A DNA stretch of 64,000 nucleotides from CAVRCA01 sp963719345 (GTDB lineage: Bacteria; Pseudomonadota; Alphaproteobacteria; Acetobacterales; Acetobacteraceae). The notes under the pieces were generated by a model. That model was not told the origin of the DNA and ran no database searches. It saw only the letters and a list, made by a program, of their open reading frames with translations. Made by a program: the position numbers and the translations under genes. The first letter of the stretch is position 1. The number at the start of each line of letters is the position of its first letter. The DNA is taken from positions 372,001 to 436,000 of the forward strand of contig CAVRCA010000001.1 of the NCBI GenBank assembly GCA_963719345.1. The letters run 5' to 3'. Positions 54,324 through 62,387 of this stretch are shown here, piece after piece.

Positions 54324-55292
54324 ATGTTCACCCGCCCCCTGTTCCGCTTGGTCCCCGACGGCACCCGTATCCGCTTCATGCGCGGGCGGATCATGGGCCT
54401 GCTGGTCTCGGCCGTGCTCTCCACCGCCTCCGTGCTCCTTTTCTTCTACCCGGGCCTCAATCTCGGGATCGATTTCTCCGGCGGGATCGTGATGGAGGTG
54501 CGCACGCCCGGACCGGCCGATTTCGGCAAGATCCGCACGGCCATCGCCGGCGAGCATGTCGGCGAGCAGGGGGTGCAACGCTTCGGCGCCGATGACCAGG
54601 TGCTGATCCGGTTGCCCACCGCGCCGAACGAGGCGGCGACCCAGCAGGAAGTCAATCGGGTCCGCGCAGCGCTCGAACAAGCCACCCCGGGCACCCGCAT
54701 CCTGCGCACCGACGCGGTCGGCGCCAGCGTCTCGGCCGAGTTGTTCCGCAACGGCCTGCTGGCGCTCGGGATCAGCCTGCTGATGATCCTCGTCTACATC
54801 TGGTTTCGCTTCGAGTGGCAGTTCGCGGTGGGTGCCGTCGTCACCCTGATCCTCGACGTGACCAAGGCGGTCGGCTTCCTTGCCCTCACCGGGATCGAGT
54901 TCGACCTGGTGATGGTCGCGGCGATCCTCACGGTGATCGGCTACTCCACCAACGACAAGGTCGTGGTCTACGACCGGGTGCGCGAGAACCTGCGCAAATA
55001 CAAGTCGATGCCGCTGCGCGAGCTGATCGACCTGTCGATCAATGAGACGCTCAACCGCACCCTCGGCACCTCCAGCACGGTGTTCCTTGCCGCCTTGCCG
55101 CTGGCGCTGTTTGGCGGCGCCTCGATCTCCGGCTTTGCCTGGACCATGCTGTTCGGCATCGTGGTCGGCACATCGTCCTCGATCTTCATTGCCGCGCCCA
55201 TTCTTCTGTTTTTGGGAGAAAACCGGCTGCGGCGGGACAACACCCCCGCCACCCCGACCCGGGCGAGAGCGCGCACGACGGCCGGTTCGTGA
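54324..55292 (+). CDS. secF: Protein translocase subunit SecF
   Basis: This 322-residue partner of SecD has six helices and a periplasmic domain. The N-terminal segment LNLGIDFSGGIVMEVRTPG, GASVSAELFRNGLLALGISL and the helix IGYSTNDKVVVYDRVRENLR are characteristic. The ATG at 54324 gives MFTRPLFRLVPDGTRIRFMR, a typical SecF start. The C-terminal tail is basic and low in complexity. Confidence 0.95.
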   Translation: MFTRPLFRLVPDGTRIRFMRGRIMGLLVSAVLSTASVLLFFYPGLNLGIDFSGGIVMEVRTPGPADFGKIRTAIAGEHVGEQGVQRFGADDQVLIRLPTAPNEAATQQEVNRVRAALEQATPGTRILRTDAVGASVSAELFRNGLLALGISLLMILVYIWFRFEWQFAVGAVVTLILDVTKAVGFLALTGIEFDLVMVAAILTVIGYSTNDKVVVYDRVRENLRKYKSMPLRELIDLSINETLNRTLGTSSTVFLAALPLALFGGASISGFAWTMLFGIVVGTSSSIFIAAPILLFLGENRLRRDNTPATPTRARARTTAGS

Positions 55293-55319
55293 CGCCGCCG
55301 CCCTCGTGATCGCCCGGTC

Positions 55320-56294
55320 GTGATCAGGCGGCGCGCGCTCCTCACGGGCGTCGCGACGCTCGGCTTCCCGGCACTCGGTCCGGGACGCGCCGCGGGGGCG
55401 GCGCGGAACGTGGTCCTCGTCGTGGGAGCACCAGCGGGCTCGAACTCTGATCAGGTGGCCCGCGGCTTCGCTCCGTTCCTGGAGCGCCACCTGCCGGGCG
55501 TCGTCATCCAGATCCGGAACGTGCCCGGCGAGGCTGGAGCGACGGCGTACCGCTCCATCGCCGCCGCGCCTGCCGATGGCCAAGTGCTTGGTTGGGTCGC
55601 CACCCCATCCCTTTCGGCCCGCAGCGTCGACCGGGCCGACGGCACGTTGCTCGAGCGGCTGCGGCTGCTCGGGGCGGTGCAACTGGAGCCTGTGACATAC
55701 GTCTTTCGCCCTGCCCTTCCGATCGGATCGACGCAGGAGCTGATCCAGCGCTCGGGCACCGAACGCCAAGCCATGCCGCTTGCCACGCCGCCCGCCGGCA
55801 GCCCGCCGCATCTGGCCGTGCTTCAACTGCAAGCGACGGCTGGCGCGAAGCTGGCCATCATCACCTTTCCCTCCGCCGCGGCAGCGCGACAAGCCGTGCT
55901 GGCCGGCAATGCCGCGGCGGCGGCGCTTGGTCTGGCGGACGCTCTCCCCGGTCTGCGAGAGGGTCGGCTCGCCGGCCTGGTTGCCGCCCCGAGCGGCCAG
56001 ATCGACACGTTCCCGGATCTGCCGCTGCGGCACGACCCCGCCCTGCCAGGAGCGTCGGCAATCCGGCGCGGCTTGGCAGGGCCGGCAAGGTTGCCCCTGG
56101 GCTACGTCCTGCAACTTGACGCCGCAATGCGGGACGTGGTGGCCGACCCCGAGTTCGCAGCGGAAGCCAATTCCAGCGGCTTTCTCGTGGAGTGGCTGGC
56201 CGGTCCGGCATGGAGCGCAATTGCCGAGAGCGAACGGACCAGCCTCACCGGCCTCTGGCGTTCAGCCGCTTGGCTACCTGTCGGGGCCGGCTAG
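55320..56294 (+). CDS. Bug/TctC family periplasmic binding protein
   Basis: This 324-residue binding protein of the tripartite tricarboxylate transporter (Bug) type starts with a twin-arginine-like signal, MIRRRALLTGVATLGFPALG. The Bug fold shows VVLVVGAPAGSNSDQVARGF, VIQIRNVPGEAGATAYRSIA and ATPPAGSPPHLAVLQLQATA. No TctA/TctB permease genes lie nearby, which is common for orphan Bug proteins. The GTG at 55320 is the likely start, 27 bp after secF. The ligand is unknown. Confidence 0.82.
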   Translation: MIRRRALLTGVATLGFPALGPGRAAGAARNVVLVVGAPAGSNSDQVARGFAPFLERHLPGVVIQIRNVPGEAGATAYRSIAAAPADGQVLGWVATPSLSARSVDRADGTLLERLRLLGAVQLEPVTYVFRPALPIGSTQELIQRSGTERQAMPLATPPAGSPPHLAVLQLQATAGAKLAIITFPSAAAARQAVLAGNAAAAALGLADALPGLREGRLAGLVAAPSGQIDTFPDLPLRHDPALPGASAIRRGLAGPARLPLGYVLQLDAAMRDVVADPEFAAEANSSGFLVEWLAGPAWSAIAESERTSLTGLWRSAAWLPVGAG

Positions 56295-56414
56295 CAGCAA
56301 CCATAAGTTAAAGTTGATGAGGCCGGTCGAACAAACTCGCGATGTTCGGCTCGGTTCCCTATATGCTGACCAACTTTCTGGAATCGACTCCAACATTATA
56401 GGTATTTGGACTTA

Positions 56415-57599
56415 ATGTGCACTCCCCCCAACGTGCTCCTGGTGGGCGAAAGCCGAAATTGGATCAAGGCCGCGCATAGTGCCGCGGCGGGACTGGTCGG
56501 AAGCGTCGTGGACACGGTCGGTTGCAGCCGTGAAGCCGTTTCTCGTTTGATGAATGCGCGTACTCCCTATTCACACGTTCTAGTCCAGTCGAATTGCCCC
56601 GACGATCTGATCGTCGAATTGCACTGCCTGACGAGCGGAGAAGCCGGCTCTGATACGCGGTTGCTCATCCTGGGCGCTCCCAACCTGCTGCCGCCCGGCG
56701 TTCCGGTGGTGGCACGTGCGAGTCCGCTGGCTCTCGGGACAGCGCTTGCGCAACCTCTCGCCGACGGCCTTATCGCACCGGTCATTCTCAGCGCTGATGA
56801 GTTGCGGGAGGCGGTCGCCGGGCCGATGATCGAGCTTCGTTATCAGCCGATGGTGCGGATGCGGGACGGCCGGTGCTTCGGCTTGGAGGCGTTGGCGCGT
56901 CTCAATCACCCGAGGCATGGCACGTTGCCGCCCGAGCGGTTCGTGCCCCAGGCTGAGCACGCCGGACTGGCGGCCCAGCTCACCGGAACCGTCACCTCTC
57001 GCGCGCTGACCGAGTTGGCCGGACCGCACCTGCACGATCTCGGGCTCAGCGTAGCCTTGAACTTCCCGTTGCAGAGTATCCTGCTGCCGGATCTTGCCGA
57101 ATGGCTGGACGAGCGCCGTGAACAAACCGGCCTCAGAGCCGAGCAGATCGTCATAGAACTGGTGGAAACACGCCCCGTCGAGGATTTCGTAGCCTTGGGG
57201 CGGGCCATCGAGCGCCTGCGCTCGGCCGGATACGGGATTGCCGTCGACGACCTCAGTCCAGCTCTCGCCTACCAGGCCGCGCTCGTCCACATGCCGTTCA
57301 CCGTGCTCAAGTTCGACATCGGCGTGATCCGCGACCTGCACGAGGCCGATAAGCAGACGTTCATCGCCAGGACGGTGGAAGCGGCCCGAGTCAACGGCCA
57401 ACTTACGATTGCCGAAGGCGTCGAGGATGACGAGACCTGGCACGGCTTGCTCGAGCTCGGCGTCGAGTGCGTGCAAGGGTTCCTGGTATCGCGGCCACTG
57501 CCCGCGAAGACGCTGCCTTTGTGGCTGCACGCCTGGGCGGAACGGCGCACGCCCTCCGCTCACCTGTTGCCCGGCAGCCCCGACCAGACTTCGCGATAG
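56415..57599 (+). CDS. EAL domain protein with a degenerate loop-6 motif
   Basis: This soluble protein of 394 residues has an N-terminal receiver-like region (NVLLVGESRNWIKAAHSAAA, about 1-120) without a clear phosphoacceptor, then an EAL domain (about 135-385). Catalytic elements FGLEALARLNHP, VALNFPLQS, IELVETRP and IAEGVEDDE are present. The loop-6 motif, DDFGTGYS in active enzymes, reads DDLSPALA, so phosphodiesterase activity is doubtful and a binding or signalling role is possible. A TTG at 56406 is an alternative start. The 120-bp upstream region is AT-rich for this genome and may hold its promoter. The 3' end overlaps the convergent adh gene by 40 bp. Confidence 0.85.
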   Translation: MCTPPNVLLVGESRNWIKAAHSAAAGLVGSVVDTVGCSREAVSRLMNARTPYSHVLVQSNCPDDLIVELHCLTSGEAGSDTRLLILGAPNLLPPGVPVVARASPLALGTALAQPLADGLIAPVILSADELREAVAGPMIELRYQPMVRMRDGRCFGLEALARLNHPRHGTLPPERFVPQAEHAGLAAQLTGTVTSRALTELAGPHLHDLGLSVALNFPLQSILLPDLAEWLDERREQTGLRAEQIVIELVETRPVEDFVALGRAIERLRSAGYGIAVDDLSPALAYQAALVHMPFTVLKFDIGVIRDLHEADKQTFIARTVEAARVNGQLTIAEGVEDDETWHGLLELGVECVQGFLVSRPLPAKTLPLWLHAWAERRTPSAHLLPGSPDQTSR

Positions 57600-58741
57600 A
57601 GCCCGACGATCTCGTCCTTGTCGGGCACGCGGGGGTTGTTGGCCGGGCTGCCCGAAGCCAGCGCCTGCTCGGCCATCAGCTCCAGCTTCCCGTGCCACGC
57701 CGCTTCGTCGATGCCGTAGGCGGCGGGCGTCGGCACCGCAAGCTCGGCATTGAGGTCCGCCAGTCCGGTCACCAGCTTGCCCGCGGCGACGGCATCCGGA
57801 TCGTCGGGTGCTGCGAAGCCGGTGCGCCGGGACGCCTCCGCGTAGCGCGGCTCGGCGCCGGGCACGCTGAAGCGGGTGACCGCCGGCAGCAGCATCGCGT
57901 TCGACAGGCCATGCGGCACGTGGAAATGCGCCCCGATCGGCCTCGACATCCCGTGCACCAGTGCGACCGAGCTGTTGGAGAACGCGAGCCCGGCCGTGGT
58001 CGCCCCCAGCATCATCCCCTCGCGTCCCGCGATGTTGCGCGGATCGTGATACGCGGTGCGCAAGTGCCGGCCGATCAGCTCCATCGCCGCCACCGCAAGC
58101 GTATCGGAAAACGGGTTTGCCCGACGCGAGACATAGGCCTCGAGCGCATGGGTAAAGCTGTCGATGCCGGTGTCGGCGGTGGTACGCGCCGGCACTGAAA
58201 AAGTCAGTTCGTAATCGACGATCGCCGCCAGCGGCAGTGCGCCCAGGCCGGTGATCAGCATTTTTTCGTCACGCTCAACGTCGGTGATGACCGTGAAACG
58301 CGTGCATTCGCTGCCGGTGCCGGCCGTGGTCGGCACGGCGATGACCGGCAGCGCCGCATGATCGGCCTGCGCCGGCGCCTTGTAGTCGCGCATCTTGCCG
58401 CCGCCTGCCGCAAGAATCGCGATCGCCTTGGCGGTGTCGATCGGCGAACCGCCGCCGAAGCCGATCAGGCAATCGAACCGGTCGCCGTCCGAGGCCGCCA
58501 CTCCGGCCTCGATCACCGTGTCGGTCGGGTCACTCACGGTGTCGCTGAAAACGGCCGAGACAATCCCTGCGCCCTCGAGCGGATCGAGGCAGCGGCGGAC
58601 CATCCCCGACGACACCATGAACGGATCGGTCACGATCAGCGGCCGTGTCAGGCCGAACTTTGCAAGCACGTCCGGCAGCTGGCGCACGGTGCCGCCGCCA
58701 ACCAGCATCAGGCGCGGTGATGCGACGTTGAAGACGGCCAT
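57560..58741 (-). CDS. Iron-containing alcohol dehydrogenase
   Basis: This 393-residue group III dehydrogenase should interconvert an alcohol and an aldehyde or ketone with NAD(P). The cofactor motif GFGGGSPIDTAKAIAIL and TTAGTGSECTRFTVITD are clear. Metal ligands lie in DTGIDSFTHALEAYVS (Asp, His), HGMSRPIGAHFHVPHG (two His). The ATG at 58741 opens MAVFNVASPRLMLVGGG. It precedes an RraA-like gene by 10 bp on the same strand, so they may share an operon. The substrate is unknown. Confidence 0.9.
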   Translation of the reverse strand: MAVFNVASPRLMLVGGGTVRQLPDVLAKFGLTRPLIVTDPFMVSSGMVRRCLDPLEGAGIVSAVFSDTVSDPTDTVIEAGVAASDGDRFDCLIGFGGGSPIDTAKAIAILAAGGGKMRDYKAPAQADHAALPVIAVPTTAGTGSECTRFTVITDVERDEKMLITGLGALPLAAIVDYELTFSVPARTTADTGIDSFTHALEAYVSRRANPFSDTLAVAAMELIGRHLRTAYHDPRNIAGREGMMLGATTAGLAFSNSSVALVHGMSRPIGAHFHVPHGLSNAMLLPAVTRFSVPGAEPRYAEASRRTGFAAPDDPDAVAAGKLVTGLADLNAELAVPTPAAYGIDEAAWHGKLELMAEQALASGSPANNPRVPDKDEIVGLYREVWSGLPGNR

Positions 58742-58751
58742 CTCGCGCCTC

Positions 58752-59447
58752 CTAGTGGATTTCGCCCGAACGCTTCAGCGCCTCACGCAGCTTCGCTGGC
58801 GTGAACTCCTTGTCCAGGCACACCTCGAGAATTACTTTCTCGCGTCGCGCGATCAGGTCGACCGCCGCCGGCAGCTTCGTCACCGCTTCGGCCGGGATCA
58901 CGACCGCGCCGTGATAGTCGGCGTGGACCACGTCATCGTGCGCGACCAGCATCCCGAACACGTTCACCGGCTTGCCGAAATCCACCATGTGCACGTGGGC
59001 GTGGCTCGGCCCGACCCGTCCGCCGATCATCTGAAAACCTTGCGCCCACATGCCGAGATCGCGAAACGACCCATTGGTGACGCAGCCGAGCGCCCCGAGC
59101 GCCTTGTGGACGGTCGAGTTCACCTCGCCCCAGAACGCGCCGTAGCCGGGCCGGTCGTCGAGATCCTGCAGCACCACGACCGTCGGCAGGTCGGACTCGC
59201 CCGACATAGTCATACCAGTCCTCGCGCTTGCTCATTTGCCGCGCGGCGTCTCCTTCGCGCGGATCATGCCGACGCGCGCAAGCCCGACGATCGGCGGCGC
59301 CTTGGGATCGGCCGCGACCATCGGCTCGACCGTGAAGCCGATCGCGCGACGTTCCGGCACGACCAGTTCCAGGCGCGTTGCAGATCGTCGGCGTATCCCA
59401 TTGCGTCAGGATCGAAGGTCCGACAGCGTGTAAGGCCGCTCGGGCAT
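58752..59447 (-). pseudogene. RraA-like (4-hydroxy-4-methyl-2-oxoglutarate aldolase family) protein, multiply frameshifted
   Basis: The C-terminal 150 residues are continuous and RraA-like: GALGCVTNGSFRDLG, HVHMVDFGKPVNVFGMLVAH and HADYHGAVVIPAEAV. The N-terminal part starts at the ATG at 59447 (MPERPYTLSDLRS) and continues only if several small indels are repaired: a missing base near the RS stop, an extra C soon after AACGCG, and missing bases near 59220-59240. The recovered text runs LTQWDTPTICNAL and AIGFTVEPMVAADPKAPPIV. RraA-like proteins include aldolases and decarboxylases for keto acids. Four or so indels in 250 bp make this the most damaged gene in the window. Confidence 0.75.
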
Positions 59448-59525
59448 GGAACGTTTCCCTTGTTCATCAAGACGGGCATTTTCGCCCGGCACGGCAGCCC
59501 ACGCAATGCAAGGAGCGCTCCCCGC

Positions 59526-60253
59526 ATGGCCATCGCAACCGGCGGCAAGGCGATCTATGGCGCGCCGCTCGGCATCCTCATGCTGGAGGCGCGGTTTCCG
59601 CGCATCCCGGGCGACATGGGCAATGCCGGCACCTGGCCGTTTCCGGTGCTCTACCGCGTCGTGCGGGGCGCAAGCCCCGAGCGCGTGGTGCTCAGGGCGG
59701 CCGCCGGGCTGCTCGACGACTTCCTCGCCGCCGCGGCGGAACTCGTCGGCGCAGGCGCCGAGGCGATCACCACCAACTGCGGCTTTCTGTCCTTGTTCCA
59801 GCGGGAGCTGGCCGCGCATGTCCGGCGTGCCGGTCGCGACCAGCGCGCTGATGCAGGTGCCCTGGGTGCAGGCGACGCTGCCGCCCGGCAAGCGGGTCGG
59901 GATGGTGACGGTCTCGGCGGGCCGCGTTGAGCCCGCGCCATCTCGACGCGGCCGGCGTGCCGCGCGACACGCCGGTCGGCAGGGACCGAGGACGGGCGCG
60001 AGTTCTTCCGCGTGCTGATCCGAGCGGAGAAGGAAGACCTGGACGTGGCACTTGCCGCCGCAGGACATTCTCGAGGCCGGGCGCGCGCCTGGTCGCGCGC
60101 CATCCGGATGTCGGCGCGATCGTGCTGGAATGCACCAACATGCCGCCCTATGCGCCGCCGCGCTGCGCGAGCGCGCTGGGCCTGCCGGTGTTCGACATCT
60201 ACTCGATGATCAGCTGGTTCCACGCCGGACTTCGGCCACGGGTGTTCGTCTAG
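59526..60253 (+). pseudogene. Asp/Glu racemase-like family protein, frameshifted
   Basis: This soluble protein of about 240 residues belongs to the aspartate/glutamate/hydantoin racemase-like superfamily. Frame one gives MAIATGGKAIYGAPLGILML, then VGAGAEAITTNCGFLSLFQ with the first catalytic Cys. A second frame gives SGVPVATSALMQVPWVQATL and GMVTVSA. Later segments, EFFRVLIRAEKEDLDVALAA and GAIVLECTNMPPYAP with the second Cys, need further frame changes. At least three small indels (about 59820, 59930 and 60060) are required. The gene ends in a stop that shares bases with the stop of the convergent dadA-like gene. The substrate is unknown. Confidence 0.72.
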
Positions 60254-61514
60254 CCTTTGCGCCGGAACCGCTGCGGAGAGTACGGTCCCACGTCGATCGT
60301 GGTCTCCCTGCCGTCGATCAGATCGGCGGCGAGCCGCCCGGTCATCGCGCCGGAAGCGAGCCCGATATGGCCGTGCCCGTACGCGTGGACGATGTCGTCG
60401 CTCTCCGACGCAACACCGATGCAGGGCAATCCGTCGGGTGTCGAAGGCCGGTGTCCCATCCAGTATTTCACCCGGTCGGGCGGCAGGTCGCGGGCAGCCC
60501 GGGCCAGGCGCGGAGAGCGTAGTCGCGCAGGATCGCCGCCCGCTGCCAGTTCGGCGCGGCGTCCAGACCGGCAAGCTCCACCTGGCCGGCGATGCGCAGG
60601 CCGCCGCGCGTCATCGTGGTCGCCGTGTGCGTGTCGCTTGGCATGATCGGGTGGCGCGGCCCGGTGCCGGGGTCGGGGATGGTCACGTGATAGCCACGCT
60701 CGGTCTCCAGGAACACCCGGTCACCGGCCGCCGCTGCCAGTTTCCCGGACCACGCGCCGGCGCAGATCACCGCCTTGTCGCAGCCGATGTCGCCGCCGTC
60801 CGTGCCGATCGCGACGAGGCGCTTGTCTTCGATGCGAAACCCGGTTGCGCGTTCGCGCCGGACGACGGCGCCCTGGGTCCGCGCATACTCGACCAGCGCC
60901 GCGACATAGCCGCCCGGATCCGTGCAGTGGCCGCCGTCTTCGACGATCAGGCCGAACGTGTAGCGCCGGTCGAGTGCCGGTTCGCGTTGTCGCAGCTCGT
61001 TTTCGTCAAGCTCGGTCCAGGTCACTCCATTATCGGCACGCAGCCGCCAGGCCGGCCCCTCGGCCTCGAAGTCGGCGCGCGCCGGAAAGACATAGAGCAG
61101 ACCCCGGCGCTCAATCAGCTCGCCGACGCCGGCCTCGTCGGCCAGCCGCTGGTGCCGTTGCGGCGCGTCGGCGATCAGCGGCCGCAGCGCGCGTGCCGTC
61201 GCCGCCACCTTGTCCATCGTCGAGCCAGCGCGGACGAAGCGCACCAGCCAAGGCAGCAGCCGGGGCAGGTAGGCAGCACGGATGGCGAGCGGCCCAAGCG
61301 GATCGCGCAGATAGCCCGGCACTTTCTTCCACAAACCCGGCATCGAGACCGGCACCACGGACGCGGTGCTGAGCCACGCTCCGTTGCCGTAGCTCGCCGC
61401 CTGCTCGCCGCCAGGTTCGCCGGGTTCGAGCACCGTCACCCGGTGCCCGTCGCGCAGAAGTTCGATAGCGGCGGCGGCGCCGACGATGCCGGCACCGATG
61501 ACGACGACGTGCAT
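60250..61514 (-). pseudogene. D-amino-acid dehydrogenase (DadA-like) FAD oxidoreductase, frameshifted
   Basis: This FAD enzyme of about 420 residues has the N-terminal dinucleotide fold VVVIGAGIVGAAAAIELLRD, then EQAASYGNGAWLSTASVVPV, and a C-terminus MGHRPSTPDGLPCIGVASES with YGHGHIGLASGAMTGRLAAD. These are typical of DadA, which oxidises D-amino acids to keto acids and passes electrons to the respiratory chain. The two parts are in different frames: a missing base in the G run at 60492-60494 (C run in the gene) ends the first at ATCRPTG. Adding one base restores PRDLPPDRVKYW. The ATG is at 61514. Confidence 0.82.
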
Positions 61515-61524
61515 CAGTGAGCGC

Positions 61525-61569
61525 CCCTCACCCCGACCCTCTCCTTCTGGAGAGAGGGTTGCGTGAGGG
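61525..61569. repeat. REP-like inverted repeat, copy 2
   Basis: CCCTCACCCCGACCCTCTCC, short loop, then GGAGAGAGGGTTGCGTGAGGG form a 45-bp hairpin related to the element at 18920-18994. It fills the gap between the coxM-like stop and the dadA-like start. Confidence 0.75.
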
Positions 61570-61571
61570 TT

Positions 61572-62371
61572 TTACCGGGAAGCTGCCTTGGCGACGGCGC
61601 GCTTGGCCATCACGCCGATGAGGTGCGCGCGGTACTCGGCACTAGCATGGATGTCGCTGTTCAACCCGTCGGGCGAAATCTTGATGCTGGCGATCGCATC
61701 GGGCGAAAAGTTCGCGGCCAACGCCGTCTCCATCTCGGTCTGGCGGAACACGCCGCCCTGTCCGGCGCCGGTGACCGCGAGCCGCACGCCCGCCGGTCCT
61801 TTGGCCACGAACACTCCGACGATGGCGTAGCGGGACGCCGGGTTGCGGAACTTCTCGTAGGCCGACTTTTCCGGCACCGGAAACTCGATCGCGGTGATGA
61901 GTTCGTCGGGCTCCAGCGCCGTCGTGAACATGCCCTGGAAGAAATCGTCCGCCTTGATCGAGCGCCGGTCGGTCTTGACGGTCGCGTCGCAGCCAGCACC
62001 GCGGACGGGTAGCACGCGGAGGGGTCGTTGTTGGCGAGCGATCCGCCCATGGTGCCGCGGTGGCGCACCTGGATGTCGCCGATCCACGACGCCATTTCCG
62101 ACAGCCCGGGGATCCTGGCCACGATGTCAGGGTTGGTCGCAATCGTCACATGCGTCGTCATCGCGCCGATCGTGATCGTGTTGCCCGACGTGGTGATGCC
62201 GGACAAGCCGACCTTCGCCAGATCGACGACGGCCGATGGCTTGTTGAGCCGCTGCTTGAGCACCGGGATGAAGGTCATGCCGCCGGCGAGCGCCTTGGCC
62301 TCGACGTCGCCCTTCAGGGCATTGACGGCATCCGCGACGCTGCCGGGCTTCGAATACTGGAAATCGTACAT
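61572..62371 (-). pseudogene. CoxM/XDH-type FAD-binding subunit, frameshifted
   Basis: This is the FAD subunit, about 265-270 residues, of a molybdenum hydroxylase. The first frame shows YDFQYSKPGSVADAVNAL, the FAD motif LAGGMTFIPVLKQRL and VRHRGTMGGSLANNDPSA, a CoxM signature. The second continues ATVKTDRRSIKADDFFQGMF and KFRNPASRYAIVGVFVA. The break near 62003 has a net -1; it can be explained by loss of one copy of a GGCTGCG direct repeat or by a smaller deletion. The ATG at 62371 follows AGAGGAACAG. It lies 16 bp after the large-subunit gene. Confidence 0.82.
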
Positions 62372-62387
62372 CGCCTGTTCCTCTGCC

